A DNA stretch of 64,000 bases from Bacillota bacterium. GTDB lineage: Bacteria > Bacillota > Clostridia > Peptostreptococcales > Anaerovoracaceae. Shown here piece by piece: positions 42,742-52,140 of the stretch. Every line of letters begins with the position of its first letter. Position 1 is the stretch's first letter. A program made the position numbers and the translations under genes. The stretch covers positions 33,873 to 97,872 of the forward strand of contig JAFRZB010000015.1 of the NCBI GenBank assembly GCA_017442785.1. Direction: 5' to 3'. The notes below the pieces were generated by a model that did no database searches, was not told the origin of the DNA, and worked only from the letters and a program-made list of their open reading frames with translations.

Positions 42742-43955
42742 CAGGTCCTGTAATCTCCGTTTATCTTTACATAGTCATATGTGAGGTCGCAGCCCCAGGC
42801 GGTGGCTTCGAAGCTGCCGCTCTTAAGGTCTACGAGTATGTCTATCTCCTTTTCGTGGAGTATCTCGGCCGCCTTCTCCTCGGAGAACGGGATGCCGGCT
42901 CCGTTCCTGCAGAGCTCTATTACCCCTGCCTTGGACTTAAAGCTCAGGTCCACCTTGCTCACGTCCACGTCCGCACCGCTGTAGCCTATGGCGCACAGCA
43001 CGCGTCCCCAGTTGGCGTCCTCACCGAACATCGCGGCCTTAACGAGGCTGGAGCAGATGACGCTCTTGGCGACTCTCCTTGCCGTTTCAAGCGTTTCCGC
43101 GCCTTTTACCACGCACTCGAGGAGCTTGGTTGCGCCTTCTCCGTCAGCGGCTATGCTCCTGCAGAGGTGCATGTTTACGGTGTTGAGGGCCTTCATGAAG
43201 GTATCGAAGTCCTCTCCCTCCCGAGTGATCTGCGGGTTTCCCGCAAGACCGTTGGCCATCAGCACTACGGTGTCGTTAGTGGAGGTATCACCGTCGACGC
43301 TGGTCATGTTGAAGGTCGCCTTTATGTCCTCGCTGAGAGCCTTCTGCAGCATCTGCGCGCTTACAGCCGCGTCCGTGGTTATGAACACCAGCATGGTAGC
43401 CATGTTAGGGTGTATCATGCCGCTGCCCTTGGCTATCCCGCCCATGCGGCAGACCTTGCCGCCGAGCGTGAACTCCACGGCTATCTCCTTAGGTACTGTG
43501 TCCGTGGTCATTATGGCGTGGCAGGCGTTGAGGCTTCCGTCAGAGGAGAGCGAGGCCACAAGACTGTCCATGCCCTTTTCTATTGGAGCGAGGCTCAGCG
43601 GCTCGCCAATGACGCCCGTAGACGCTACTACAACGTCGTTTGCCGCTATGCCGGTGTGCTTTTCCACCAGCGCTGCCATGCCCTCAGCTATCTCTATGCC
43701 GTCGGCGTTGCAGGTGTTGGCGTTTCCGCTGTTGCAGATGACCGCCTGAGCCTTACCGTCCGCCAGGTGCTTCTGATCCACTATTATGGGGGCGCCCTTT
43801 ACCAGGTTGGTGGTATATACCGCCGCCGCGTTTGCAGCGCATTCGCTGACGATAAGGGCCAGATCCTTTTTGCCGGGGTTCCTGCGTATGCCGCAGTGCA
43901 CTCCCCCCGCCTTATATCCTTTCGCGGCGCATACGCCGCCGGAAACTGTCTTCAT
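42741..43955 (-). CDS. argJ: Bifunctional ornithine acetyltransferase / N-acetylglutamate synthase
   Basis: The 404-residue protein self-cleaves at the Ala-Thr bond in KGSGMIHPNMATML, which is intact; further motifs are VDGDTSTNDTVV and GANWGRVLCAIGYSG. It moves the acetyl group from acetylornithine back to glutamate, the cyclic arginine route, which explains the absence of argA and argE here. Whether it also uses acetyl-CoA (bifunctional form) cannot be told from sequence. It follows argC by 25 bases and is coupled to argB. Confidence 0.96.
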   Translation of the reverse strand: MKTVSGGVCAAKGYKAGGVHCGIRRNPGKKDLALIVSECAANAAAVYTTNLVKGAPIIVDQKHLADGKAQAVICNSGNANTCNADGIEIAEGMAALVEKHTGIAANDVVVASTGVIGEPLSLAPIEKGMDSLVASLSSDGSLNACHAIMTTDTVPKEIAVEFTLGGKVCRMGGIAKGSGMIHPNMATMLVFITTDAAVSAQMLQKALSEDIKATFNMTSVDGDTSTNDTVVLMANGLAGNPQITREGEDFDTFMKALNTVNMHLCRSIAADGEGATKLLECVVKGAETLETARRVAKSVICSSLVKAAMFGEDANWGRVLCAIGYSGADVDVSKVDLSFKSKAGVIELCRNGAGIPFSEEKAAEILHEKEIDILVDLKSGSFEATAWGCDLTYDYVKINGDYRT

Positions 43956-43980
43956 CGATTCCTCCGCCTTTCTCCTGTCC

Positions 43981-44919
43981 CTATACCGTAAGTCCCGTGT
44001 CCTCGGGGAGCCCCAGAAGTATGTTCATGTTCTGGATGGCAGCGCCGCTGGCGCCTTTTCCGAGGTTGTCGAAGCAGGATATGAGGAGTATGCGCTCCTC
44101 GTTTCCCGCTATCGTCACTGTCATGTCGTCCCGTCCTGTCAGAGCGTTTCCGTAGATGCCGCTCTCCGTGCAGGGTTCAAAATGCAATAACTTTCCGTAA
44201 TACGTGCTTCTGTAAAGTTCTTCTATATCCTTAACTTCTCCCTTAAGGTCCTTCGCAAACAGAGGTACGGTGACCGTCATGCCGCTGTAGAAGTCCGCAA
44301 CTATGGGGCAGAACACCGGGGCAATATCCAGACCGCTTATCTTCTGCATCTCCTTAAGGTGCTTATGGCTCTGGGTAAGTCCGTACTGCTTCGGGGAATC
44401 CAGAGGATCTGTCGTCCCTTCCTCCGCAAGGTCCAGCCTTGCGTCTGACTCGTAGTCGGCTATCATGCTCTTTCCGCCTCCGGAGTAGCCGGTAACGGAG
44501 AAGCATGTAAGCGCCGTATCGGGGGCTATGAGCCCTTCCCTTACGAGCGGAGCCACCAGGGCTATGAAGCCGCTGGCGTGGCATCCGGGGTTTGCTATCC
44601 TGTTTGAGGATGCTATCCTCTCCCTGTATCCGGCAAGCTCGGGCATTCCGTAGACCCAGCCCTCGGAGGTCCTGTGCGCCGTGGATGTGTCTATTATCCT
44701 GGTATCGGCTCCGGCAAGCTCCGCCGCCTCGACGGCAGCCGCGTCCGGAAGGCACAGGAACGCTATGTCGGCCTCTGCAAAGGCCCCCTTCTTAGCTTCG
44801 GGGTCCTTTCTCAGCTCATCGGACAGAGTTATGAGCTCTATGTCCTTCCTCTCCTCCAGCCTCTCGTATATCCTAAGGCCCGTGGTGCCGGCCTTTCCGT
44901 CTATGAAGACCTTTGTCAT
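43981..44919 (-). CDS. argC: N-acetyl-gamma-glutamyl-phosphate reductase (type 2)
   Basis: At 312 residues this is the shorter type 2 form. It has FIDGKAGTTGLRIYERL for NADPH, and the active-site Cys in ANPGCHASGFIALVAPL, with SVTGYSGGGKSMI after. It reduces acetylglutamyl phosphate to the semialdehyde. Its start overlaps the argH stop (ATGA, 4 bases), so translation is coupled. A type 2 enzyme in a Firmicute operon alongside otherwise ordinary arg genes is not exceptional among Clostridia. Confidence 0.96.
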   Translation of the reverse strand: MTKVFIDGKAGTTGLRIYERLEERKDIELITLSDELRKDPEAKKGAFAEADIAFLCLPDAAAVEAAELAGADTRIIDTSTAHRTSEGWVYGMPELAGYRERIASSNRIANPGCHASGFIALVAPLVREGLIAPDTALTCFSVTGYSGGGKSMIADYESDARLDLAEEGTTDPLDSPKQYGLTQSHKHLKEMQKISGLDIAPVFCPIVADFYSGMTVTVPLFAKDLKGEVKDIEELYRSTYYGKLLHFEPCTESGIYGNALTGRDDMTVTIAGNEERILLISCFDNLGKGASGAAIQNMNILLGLPEDTGLTV

Positions 44920-46280
44920 ATCTCAAGCTCCTTAAGCTGCTTTGCCGCGGAGGCGGACGATGCTCCGCCCTCCGACGTCCTCTTTTCCATGCAGTTCCTT
45001 ATGTCTATCTCGGGGAAGAGATCCTCTCCGAAAAGCTCCGAAAAGCCTTTGTATTCCTCAAGGCTCAGGTCCTCCAGGACCTTCCCCTTCTCCGTGCAGC
45101 ATGCTACTATCTGCCCGGATATCTTGTACGCGCTCCTGAACGGCATGCCCTTCCTTACCAGGTAGTCCGCCAGGTCCGTGGCGTTAATGAAGCCCTCCCT
45201 GGCAGCCTTGAGCATGTTCTCCGGAAGCACAGTCATGGTATCTATCATGGGGGCCATAACCTTAAGGCACATCTTTGCGGTGTCCACAGCGTCGAATACA
45301 GCCTCCTTGTCCTCCTGCATGTCCTTGTTGTAGGCAAGAGGCAGCCCCTTAAGCGTTGTGAGCAGTGCGGCAAGGTCTCCGTAGACCCTTCCTGTCTTGC
45401 CCCTTATGAGCTCCGCCATGTCCGGGTTCTTCTTCTGAGGCATTATGGACGAGCCCGTGGTAAAGGCGTCCGACAGCCTTACGAACCTGAACTCCCAGGA
45501 GGACCATAGTATCAGCTCCTCCGAGAGCCTTGAAAGGTGCATCATCATTATGGACAGGGCGCTCATCAGCTCCAGGCAGAAATCCCTGTCGGAGACGCCG
45601 TCCATGCTGTTAGCGCACACTCCGTCAAATCCCAGAAGCTCCGCCTCCATGGCGCGGTCCGTATCGTAGGTGGTGCCCGCCAGCGCGCAGCTTCCTATGG
45701 GAGAGACGTTCATCCTTGCCCTGCAGTCCGAAAGCCTTCCGCAGTCCCTTTTCAGCATCTGCACGTAGGCCAGAAGATGGTGCGCGAAGTTTATCGGCTG
45801 AGCCCTCTGAAGGTGGGTGTAGCCCGGCATTATGGTCTCCGTGTGCTTTTCCGCCTGCCCCGCAAGAGCCCTCATGAGCTCCTTTATGAGCTGCGTTATT
45901 CCGTCGGTCTCGTCCCTCAGATAAAGACGCAGGTCCAAAGCTACCTGATCGTTCCTGCTGCGGGCTGTGTGGAGCCTCTTTCCGGCCTCTCCTATGCGCT
46001 CGGTGAGGACCTGTTCCACGAACATGTGTATGTCCTCGCAGCTTAAGTCGAAGGCCAGGGCGCCGGACTCGAGATCCGTAAGGATACCCTCAAGGCCTGA
46101 CGTTATCAGCCTGCAGTCCTCTTCCGAGATGATCCCCCTGGATGCAAGCATGGCAGCATGAGCCATGCTGCCTTTAATGTCCTGCTTATAGAGTCTTTTA
46201 TCAAAGCTTATGGAGGAATTGAAGTCGTCCGCCAGGCTGTCAGTCTGTCCGGCCGTTACGCCCTCCCACATCTTTGCCAT
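44916..46280 (-). CDS. argH: Argininosuccinate lyase
   Basis: The 454-residue fumarase/aspartase-superfamily protein has the signature TGSSIMPQKKNPDMAE, HTARSRNDQVALDLRLY and GYTHLQRAQPI. It splits argininosuccinate to arginine and fumarate. It is separated from argG by 278 non-coding bases with strong local structure, the only large gap in the operon, so argH and downstream genes may be separately controlled. AAGGAAG lies about 6 bases before the ATG. Confidence 0.97.
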   Translation of the reverse strand: MAKMWEGVTAGQTDSLADDFNSSISFDKRLYKQDIKGSMAHAAMLASRGIISEEDCRLITSGLEGILTDLESGALAFDLSCEDIHMFVEQVLTERIGEAGKRLHTARSRNDQVALDLRLYLRDETDGITQLIKELMRALAGQAEKHTETIMPGYTHLQRAQPINFAHHLLAYVQMLKRDCGRLSDCRARMNVSPIGSCALAGTTYDTDRAMEAELLGFDGVCANSMDGVSDRDFCLELMSALSIMMMHLSRLSEELILWSSWEFRFVRLSDAFTTGSSIMPQKKNPDMAELIRGKTGRVYGDLAALLTTLKGLPLAYNKDMQEDKEAVFDAVDTAKMCLKVMAPMIDTMTVLPENMLKAAREGFINATDLADYLVRKGMPFRSAYKISGQIVACCTEKGKVLEDLSLEEYKGFSELFGEDLFPEIDIRNCMEKRTSEGGASSASAAKQLKELEI

Positions 46281-46558
46281 AATGATTCTTCCTTTTTTGT
46301 TATCCTGTAATTCTCAGAGTGATCCGACCGGAGCTTACAGCACATCGCGTGCTCAGCATCATGCATAAAGCACTTTGCGCATGCAGCAGGTGTTCAAAGG
46401 ACTGTCAGGGAACCCGGTCCTTAGCGACTGGCAAGTCCGCAGGACGCAGACAGAGCTTAGTACCGCTGGGAGGGTCCCCTGCCAAGCGGGAGCGTGTCCG
46501 TGAATACCGGCTGTACGCGCAGTATTGTTTTTCGGACGACGCTGATCACACTTGCCGC
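46281..46558 (-). ncRNA. Structured non-coding spacer between argG and argH (candidate leader RNA)
   Basis: On the minus strand the 278-nt gap contains a two-part hairpin: GTCCG/CGGAC (complements 46533-46537 and 46496-46500) enclosing AATAC/GTATT (46522-46526 and 46503-46507). A second stem pairs CCGCTTGG with CCAGCGG (46482-46489 and 46463-46469, one bulge). Several smaller hairpins follow, for example AGCAC/GTGCT and GTCC/GGAC. No ORF is credible, and no known riboswitch or T-box core was recognised. It may attenuate or process the transcript before argH. Confidence 0.4.
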
Positions 46559-47773
46559 TTATTTGCCGTTTATCATCGCCTGGACCTTTATCGGAAGCCC
46601 GAAGAGGTTGATGAATCCGGCGGAATCCTTCTGGTCGTAATCGCTCTCGCCGAAGGTGGCTATATCCTCGCTGTAAAGGGAGTTGGGGCTCCATACACCT
46701 GCATTGATGATATTGCCCTTGTAGAGCTTAAGCTTCACCTTTCCGTTGACCGCTTCCTGGGTCTTGTCCACGAATGCGGACAGCGCCTCCCGTAAGGGTG
46801 TGAACCACTGGCCGTTGTATACCAGCTCGCCGAAGGTGATGGCCAGCTTCTGCTTTTCGTGCATGGTCATCTTGTCCAGGGTTATGGTCTCAAGGACCTG
46901 ATGGGCCTTGTAGAGTATGGTGCCGCCCGGGGTCTCATAGACGCCGCGGGACTTCATTCCCACGAGCCTGTTCTCTACTATGTCCAGAAGACCTATGCCG
47001 TTGGCTCCGCCTATGTTGTTGAGGTGGAGTATTATGTCCTTGGCGCTCATCTTATGACCGTTGAGAGCTACGGGGATGCCCTTCTCGAACTCCAGCTCCA
47101 CATAGGTGGGAGCGTCCGGAGCCTGGATCGGAGATACGCTCATCTCCAGGAAGCCCGGCTTCTCGTACTGAGGCTCGTTGCCCGGATCCTCCAGGTCCAT
47201 GCCCTCGTGCGAGAGGTGCCAGAGGTTCTTGTCCTTAGAATAGTTTGTCTCGCGGTTGATCTTAAGGGGAATGTTGTGCGCCTCAGCGTAATCTATCTCC
47301 TCGTCCCTGGACTTGATGTCCCATTCTCTCCAGGGGGCGATTATAGGCATGCTCGGAGCAAAGTGCTTTATCGCAAGCTCAAAGCGTACCTGATCGTTTC
47401 CTTTTCCGGTGCAGCCGTGGACTATGGCGTCCGCCTTCTCCTTAAGAGCTATCTCCACCAGGCCTTTGGCTATGCATGGCCTTGCGTGGCTGGTGCCCAG
47501 GAGATAATCCTCGTAGGTGGCTCCCGCCTTTACGCACGGTATGATGTAGTTGTCCACGTAGTCCTCTGTAAGGTCCAGAACGTAAAGCTTGGAAGCTCCG
47601 GTCTTAAGAGCCTTCTCCTCCAGGCCATCAAGCTCGTCCGCCTGCCCCACGTTGCCGGAGACCGCTATGATCTCGCAGTTGTTGTAGTTCTCCTTGAGCC
47701 AGGGGATGATTATGGAGGTATCAAGTCCTCCGGAATACGCAAGCACTACCTTTTTTATCTTATTCTTATCCAT
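46559..47773 (-). CDS. argG: Argininosuccinate synthase
   Basis: The 404-residue protein has the PP-loop [17 protein letters not shown] and the family motifs [15 protein letters not shown] and [16 protein letters not shown]. It joins citrulline and aspartate with ATP. It is the first gene of the arginine operon, with a TTGACA/TATAAT-type promoter and ArgR-like boxes just upstream. GGGAGG lies 9 bases before the ATG. Confidence 0.98.
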   Translation of the reverse strand: MDKNKIKKVVLAYSGGLDTSIIIPWLKENYNNCEIIAVSGNVGQADELDGLEEKALKTGASKLYVLDLTEDYVDNYIIPCVKAGATYEDYLLGTSHARPCIAKGLVEIALKEKADAIVHGCTGKGNDQVRFELAIKHFAPSMPIIAPWREWDIKSRDEEIDYAEAHNIPLKINRETNYSKDKNLWHLSHEGMDLEDPGNEPQYEKPGFLEMSVSPIQAPDAPTYVELEFEKGIPVALNGHKMSAKDIILHLNNIGGANGIGLLDIVENRLVGMKSRGVYETPGGTILYKAHQVLETITLDKMTMHEKQKLAITFGELVYNGQWFTPLREALSAFVDKTQEAVNGKVKLKLYKGNIINAGVWSPNSLYSEDIATFGESDYDQKDSAGFINLFGLPIKVQAMINGK

Positions 47774-47803
47774 TTTACAGTTCCTCCCGAAAAGTATATG
47801 CGT

Positions 47804-47832
47804 ATATTATAGAAAAACTCCGCGCATGTCAA
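47804..47832 (-). promoter_or_regulatory. Promoter of the arginine operon
   Basis: On the minus strand TTGACA (complement 47827-47832) precedes overlapping -10 options TATAAT (complement 47806-47811, spacing 15) and TAATAT (complement 47804-47809, spacing 17). Confidence 0.75.
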
Positions 47833-47841
47833 GCGGATAAT

Positions 47842-47887
47842 TGCATATTTTTGCAATAAATTGGGCAAAATTGTGTATTTTTATGCA
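47842..47887 (-). promoter_or_regulatory. Two ArgR-type (ARG box) operators upstream of argG
   Basis: TGTATTTTTATGCA (47874-47887) fits the ARG-box pattern TGNATNNNNATNCA exactly, and TGCATATTTTTGCA (47842-47855) fits with one mismatch. Their centres are 32 bp apart, about three helical turns, and the proximal box abuts the -35 region, as expected for repression by hexameric ArgR with arginine. No argR gene is in the window. Confidence 0.7.
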
Positions 47888-47931
47888 TTATCTGCCAATC
47901 ATTCGGCGGTTTTATGCAATTGTTATACGAT

Positions 47932-48579
47932 TCACAGTTTCTTGAACTGCCTTACCCTCTCCGGAACGTCCTCAGCCTTGAAGACCGCGCTTCCGGCTAC
48001 CAGTATGTCCGTGCCTACAGCCTCAAGAGCCCTGGCGTTGTCGAGGCTGACGCCGCCGTCCACCTCGATGACAAAATCCAGCTCCTCGGACTTTCTGATC
48101 TCGTCCAGCTCGCTGATCTTTACCATGGCCGAGGGTATGAACTTCTGCCCGCCGAAGCCGGGGTTTACCGACATCACGAGGACCATGTCTACGTCCGCAA
48201 GTATGTATTCAAGAGCGGAGACGGGTGTGGCGGGATTAATGGCAACGCCCGCCTTTACGCCCAGGGACTTTATCTGCTGCACCACCCTGTGCAGGTGAGT
48301 GCAGGCCTCCTGGTGCACGGTTATGAACTCGGTCTGGGGCGTAATGAAATCCTGAAGGCGCTGCTCCGGATGCTCTATCATAAGGTGGATGTCGAAGGGC
48401 AGCGAGGTCCTTCCGGCCATGCTCTGTACCACCAGGCCTCCGAAGGTGATGTTGGGCACGAAAGCTCCGTCCATCACGTCCATGTGGACGTAGTCGGCGC
48501 CGCCCTGCTCTATGAGGCTCACCTGCTCGGCGAGCCTGGAAAAATCCGCTGAAAGTATGGAAGGTGCAAGCTTTATCAT
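47932..48579 (-). CDS. rpe: Ribulose-phosphate 3-epimerase
   Basis: The 215-residue TIM barrel has LAPSILSADFSRLAEQV, HMDVMDGAFVPNITFG, VLVMSVNPGFGGQ and VDGGV, which place the catalytic Asp and metal-binding His residues. It interconverts ribulose 5-phosphate and xylulose 5-phosphate in the pentose phosphate pathway. It closes the prkC-rsgA gene run, with AAGGGGG 8 bases before the ATG. No strong terminator is visible between it and argG. Confidence 0.97.
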   Translation of the reverse strand: MIKLAPSILSADFSRLAEQVSLIEQGGADYVHMDVMDGAFVPNITFGGLVVQSMAGRTSLPFDIHLMIEHPEQRLQDFITPQTEFITVHQEACTHLHRVVQQIKSLGVKAGVAINPATPVSALEYILADVDMVLVMSVNPGFGGQKFIPSAMVKISELDEIRKSEELDFVIEVDGGVSLDNARALEAVGTDILVAGSAVFKAEDVPERVRQFKKL

Positions 48580-48591
48580 CTGTTTCCCCCT

Positions 48592-49446
48592 TTATCTTAG
48601 CCTCTTTTCGGTTTCAAGCAGCTCAGAATAGATGCTCCTGTACGAATCGTAGCGGCTGGGGCTTATCTCTCCCCTCTCAAGAGCCGCCTTTACGGAGCAG
48701 TCAGGCTCCGATATGTGCCTGCAGTCCGCGAACCTGCAGCCGCCCTCAAAGCGGGCGATGTCCGGATACAGCCCCGCAAGCTCCGCGGAAGCTATGTCTT
48801 CAATATCGAAGGACGTAAAGCCCGGGGTGTCGAATATCATAAGGCCGTCCGCGGTAAAGAGCTCGCAATGCCGGGTGGTATTCTTCCCGCGCCTGAGCCT
48901 TTCGCTTATCTCTCCCGTGGCGCTTCTTTCGGACCCCAGGAGGGCATTAGCGAGAGTCGACTTTCCGGCGCCCGAGGGCCCCGCCAGGGCCGTCTTCCTG
49001 CCCCTTATCCTCTCCTTAAGCTCCTCCACGCCCCTTCCGTCGGGCGCGCAGACCGTAAGCACCGGATATGCGTTCCTGTAGTGCTCCTCTATGTTTACGG
49101 ATACGCCGTCGTCAGCCAGATCAGTCTTGCTGACGCATATGAGCACCTCGGTATTCCGCTTTTCCGCGGCTATGGCGACCCTGTCCAGAATGGAAAGCGA
49201 GGGCTCCGGGTCCTTTACCGGCGCCACTATCACCATCAGCTCCACGTTGGCAACAGGCGGCCTTTCAAAGCTGTTGAGCCTGGGGAGTATACTCTCCACC
49301 GCTCCTTCGCCGAATTCCACCTCGTCACCAACCAGAGGAGTCTGCTTCCTGTTCCTGAAGGCTCCCCTTGCCCTGCACTCGAAGGTCTCTCCCTCCGAAA
49401 GCACGTAATAGAAGCCCGACAAAGCCCTTACGATAGTTCCCCTCAT
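48592..49446 (-). CDS. rsgA: Small ribosomal subunit biogenesis GTPase RsgA
   Basis: The 284-residue protein is a circularly permuted GTPase: an OB fold (about 1-60), G4 SKTDL before G1 GPSGAGKSTLANAL and G3 DTPGF, then the zinc domain with CRFADCRHISEPDC. It acts late in 30S assembly. It sits between prkC and rpe, the classical Firmicute order, and starts 3 bases after the prkC stop. In Bacillus, RsgA is a substrate of PrkC, matching the neighbourhood. Confidence 0.96.
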   Translation of the reverse strand: MRGTIVRALSGFYYVLSEGETFECRARGAFRNRKQTPLVGDEVEFGEGAVESILPRLNSFERPPVANVELMVIVAPVKDPEPSLSILDRVAIAAEKRNTEVLICVSKTDLADDGVSVNIEEHYRNAYPVLTVCAPDGRGVEELKERIRGRKTALAGPSGAGKSTLANALLGSERSATGEISERLRRGKNTTRHCELFTADGLMIFDTPGFTSFDIEDIASAELAGLYPDIARFEGGCRFADCRHISEPDCSVKAALERGEISPSRYDSYRSIYSELLETEKRLR

Positions 49447-49449
49447 AGG

Positions 49450-51399
49450 CTACTTTACCGTCCCGGCCTGGAAATCCACTGTATATTCGAAGGCGTTGTC
49501 TATGCTGCCGCTCTCGTAGGCGAACACTATCCTCACCTTTGCGTTCTGGCTCATTCCCCTCAGCTCCAGGCTGTCCGAAGGAGAAGTCCTGGTGCGCTTC
49601 TCCACAAAGACGTTGGAGGAGGTATCTCCGTCCTGAAGAGTGACAGTCACCTGAAAGCTGTCCTCTTTTGCCTTAGAGTAGTCTATAGTGATCTTTACCC
49701 TTCCCTCCTTGGGAGCGGGCGGGCCTGTGCTTATTATTAGGTCTACGGCAGTATCCTTCTCTGCCTGGCTTCCGGGAGACAGGGACTGGCTGATGATGAT
49801 CCCGGCCAGCACCGTGGTGCTCTGCTGCTCGGTCACATTGCCGAGCTTAAGTCCTGCCTTAGTTATCTCTATCCTTGCGACGTCCAACGTCTTTCCGGTA
49901 AGGGGCGGAACTGTCACCAGTGACTGCTTGTCCCCTGATTCATCCGGCCCGAGGCTTACGACGATGCTTACGGATGAGCCCGGCTCGACGACGGAGCCGG
50001 CCTCAGGATCCTGGGATATCACGAAGCCCTTCGGAACGGTGTCGCTCTTTTCTCCGCGCACCTCTCCCAGCTTGTAGCCCAGAGCCTCCAGGGCGTTCTT
50101 GGCCCCGGCCTGGGTCTTTCCGGCGAGCACCGGGACTGCGTTCGCGTCCGCTCCGCGGCTGACGTTCACCTTTATGGTCTGCCCGGGCTTTACCATTGTA
50201 TCCTCCACGGGAGACTGGCTTATTATGGTCCCCGCGGGCTCCTCGCTTATCAGCTCCAGCTCTATCTCCGCCTTCAGATCGAAATCCTTGAGGTACGTCA
50301 GCGCCTCGTTGTACGTCATGCCTATAAGGTAGGGCGCCGGGAAGCTCCTGCTGTTTCCCCTGGTTATTATCTTTCCTATTATGAGCACCAGCGCCACTAT
50401 CAGCGCCACGACGCCCACGCCTATGCCGAGCTTCCTGAGGAGCTTCTTTCTCCTCTCCGCCCTCTTCTCCGCCCTTATGCGGGCGCGCTTCTCCTCCGGG
50501 GTCTCGTCGGACTTTTCATCCGTATCCCTGTCCGCAGTCCCCTTGGCAAGGGATACCGCGTAATCAGACGGCCTGGAATACTTTACGAAGCTCAGATCCG
50601 TTATCATCTCGTCCGCGCTTGCGTAGCGGTTTGTCTGGATCTTGGCCGTAGCCTTCATGATTATGTCCTCAAGGTCCTGAGGGATGTCCGGGTTGAGCCT
50701 TGACGGCGGCACCATGGGCTCGTTCATGTGCTTTAAGGCCACCTCGACGGCGGTCTCACCGTCGAAAGGCACCTGCCCGGTGAGCATCTCGTAGAGCACT
50801 ATGCCCAGGGAGTAGATGTCGGACCTTTCGTCCACGTAGGCTCCCCTTGCCTGCTCCGGCGAGAAGTAGTGTATGGAGCCCATCACGGAATCCTTGCGTT
50901 CCGTGCTCATGGCCTCGGACGGGTCCACCTTTATGGCAATGCCGAAGTCCGAGATCTTGGCTGTGTCGCCCTCGGATATGAGTATGTTGTGGGGCTTTAC
51001 GTCCCTGTGTATCAGCTGATGCTTGTGAGCAGTGGACAGCGCCATGGCTATCTGCCTGGTTATGGATACTGCGCGCCTCGGATCCAGAGGAGCCTCCCTC
51101 TTTATGATGTCCGACAGCGGCTCTCCCTCCACCAGCTCCATTACTATGTAGTAGATGTTGCCTTCCTTGCCTACGTCGTAGACGTTGACTATGTTGGGAT
51201 CCACGATGCTTGCGGCCAGCTGGGACTCCTTCCTGAAGCTGTCTATGAACATCAGGTCCTTGGTGTACTCCGGACGCAGTATCTTAATGGCAACATTGCG
51301 GTCCAGCAGTCTGTCCCTTGAACGGAACACGACAGCCATACCGCCTTCGCCTATCCTCTCATTTAGTTCGTACCTTCCGGCTAAGATCCTTACTGCCAC
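49450..51399 (-). CDS. prkC: Serine/threonine protein kinase with PASTA domains
   Basis: The 649-residue protein has a Hanks kinase domain (about 10-270; GEGGMAVVF, HRDVKPHN at 131-138, DFGIA at 151-155), a charged juxtamembrane part, one membrane segment (about 325-346) and three extracellular PASTA repeats (about 351-416, 420-484, 495-558), followed by a beta-rich tail of about 90 residues. PASTA domains bind muropeptides and link wall state to phosphorylation. The tail beyond the PASTA set is unrecognised. It starts 9 bases after the stp stop. Confidence 0.96.
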   Translation of the reverse strand: MAVRILAGRYELNERIGEGGMAVVFRSRDRLLDRNVAIKILRPEYTKDLMFIDSFRKESQLAASIVDPNIVNVYDVGKEGNIYYIVMELVEGEPLSDIIKREAPLDPRRAVSITRQIAMALSTAHKHQLIHRDVKPHNILISEGDTAKISDFGIAIKVDPSEAMSTERKDSVMGSIHYFSPEQARGAYVDERSDIYSLGIVLYEMLTGQVPFDGETAVEVALKHMNEPMVPPSRLNPDIPQDLEDIIMKATAKIQTNRYASADEMITDLSFVKYSRPSDYAVSLAKGTADRDTDEKSDETPEEKRARIRAEKRAERRKKLLRKLGIGVGVVALIVALVLIIGKIITRGNSRSFPAPYLIGMTYNEALTYLKDFDLKAEIELELISEEPAGTIISQSPVEDTMVKPGQTIKVNVSRGADANAVPVLAGKTQAGAKNALEALGYKLGEVRGEKSDTVPKGFVISQDPEAGSVVEPGSSVSIVVSLGPDESGDKQSLVTVPPLTGKTLDVARIEITKAGLKLGNVTEQQSTTVLAGIIISQSLSPGSQAEKDTAVDLIISTGPPAPKEGRVKITIDYSKAKEDSFQVTVTLQDGDTSSNVFVEKRTRTSPSDSLELRGMSQNAKVRIVFAYESGSIDNAFEYTVDFQAGTVK

Positions 51400-51408
51400 G
51401 GTTCTCCT

Positions 51409-52140
51409 TTACTGTATGCGTATGCACACGACCGAGATGTTGTCCTCGCCGCCCTCCTGGTTTGCCATGTCCACCAGCGCCCTGGAAAGGCCGTGCATGG
51501 TCTTGGAGCGGCTTGCCATGGCGGCTATGAGCTCCTCGTCTACCATGCCGTACAGCCCGTCCGTGCACAGGATGATGGTGTCTCCGGGATAGGTCCTGAA
51601 CGTGAAGAAATCGGGCCTTACGGTGGGTTCTCCCCCGACAGCCCTGGTGATGACGTGCTTTTCGGGATGATCCGCGGCCTGCTCGGGAGTGAGCTCTCCG
51701 CTGTCTATCATCTCCTGGATAAGGGTGTGGTCCGTGGTGATCTGCATTATCTTTCCGTCCCTTACGAGGTAGGCCCTGCTGTCACCCACGTTAACGACAT
51801 ACGCGGTGTCATCGCGAAGATAGCAGATGACGGCCGTGGTGGCCATTCCGGTGCTCCCGGGCTCGCTGTAGGCCTTGCCGAATATGAGCTCGTTGGCTCC
51901 CGAAAGCAGGGACATGAAGTACTGCTTAAGAGCCGCGCCTTCCCTGACCATGGCCACGGGATGCAGAGCAGCAAACTGAGCCATGTAGCCCACGGCCGTG
52001 CGGCTGGCGAGCTCTCCGTTGTTCTGTCCGCCCACTCCGTCGGCGACCATGTACAGGTTCCTGTCCGGAAGGACGAAGACGGCGTCCTCGTTGTCCTGCC
52101 TTGTCAGTCCCTTGTCCGTCTTAAAGCCTATGCTTATCAT
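51409..52140 (-). CDS. stp: PP2C-type serine/threonine phosphatase (Stp/PrpC)
   Basis: The 243-residue PPM-family phosphatase has GLTRQDNEDAV, VADGVGGQNNGELAS (metal Asp), CTDGLYGMVDEE and GGEDNISVVCIR. It reverses PrkC phosphorylation; the two genes are adjacent and probably co-expressed. Its start overlaps the end of rsmB by 20 bases in another frame, showing tight packing. Confidence 0.95.
   Translation of the reverse strand: MISIGFKTDKGLTRQDNEDAVFVLPDRNLYMVADGVGGQNNGELASRTAVGYMAQFAALHPVAMVREGAALKQYFMSLLSGANELIFGKAYSEPGSTGMATTAVICYLRDDTAYVVNVGDSRAYLVRDGKIMQITTDHTLIQEMIDSGELTPEQAADHPEKHVITRAVGGEPTVRPDFFTFRTYPGDTIILCTDGLYGMVDEELIAAMASRSKTMHGLSRALVDMANQEGGEDNISVVCIRIQ

Noticed and set aside
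46281-46558. T-box or known riboswitch in the argG-argH spacer
   Set aside because: The T-box core (AGGGTGG and ACCGCG) and the core motifs of TPP, FMN, lysine and SAM switches were looked for by eye and not found. It is kept as an unclassified structured spacer.
46359-46694. 111-codon minus-strand ORF in the argG-argH spacer
   Set aside because: Arg-rich, no family match, out of frame through the end of argG, no ribosome site.
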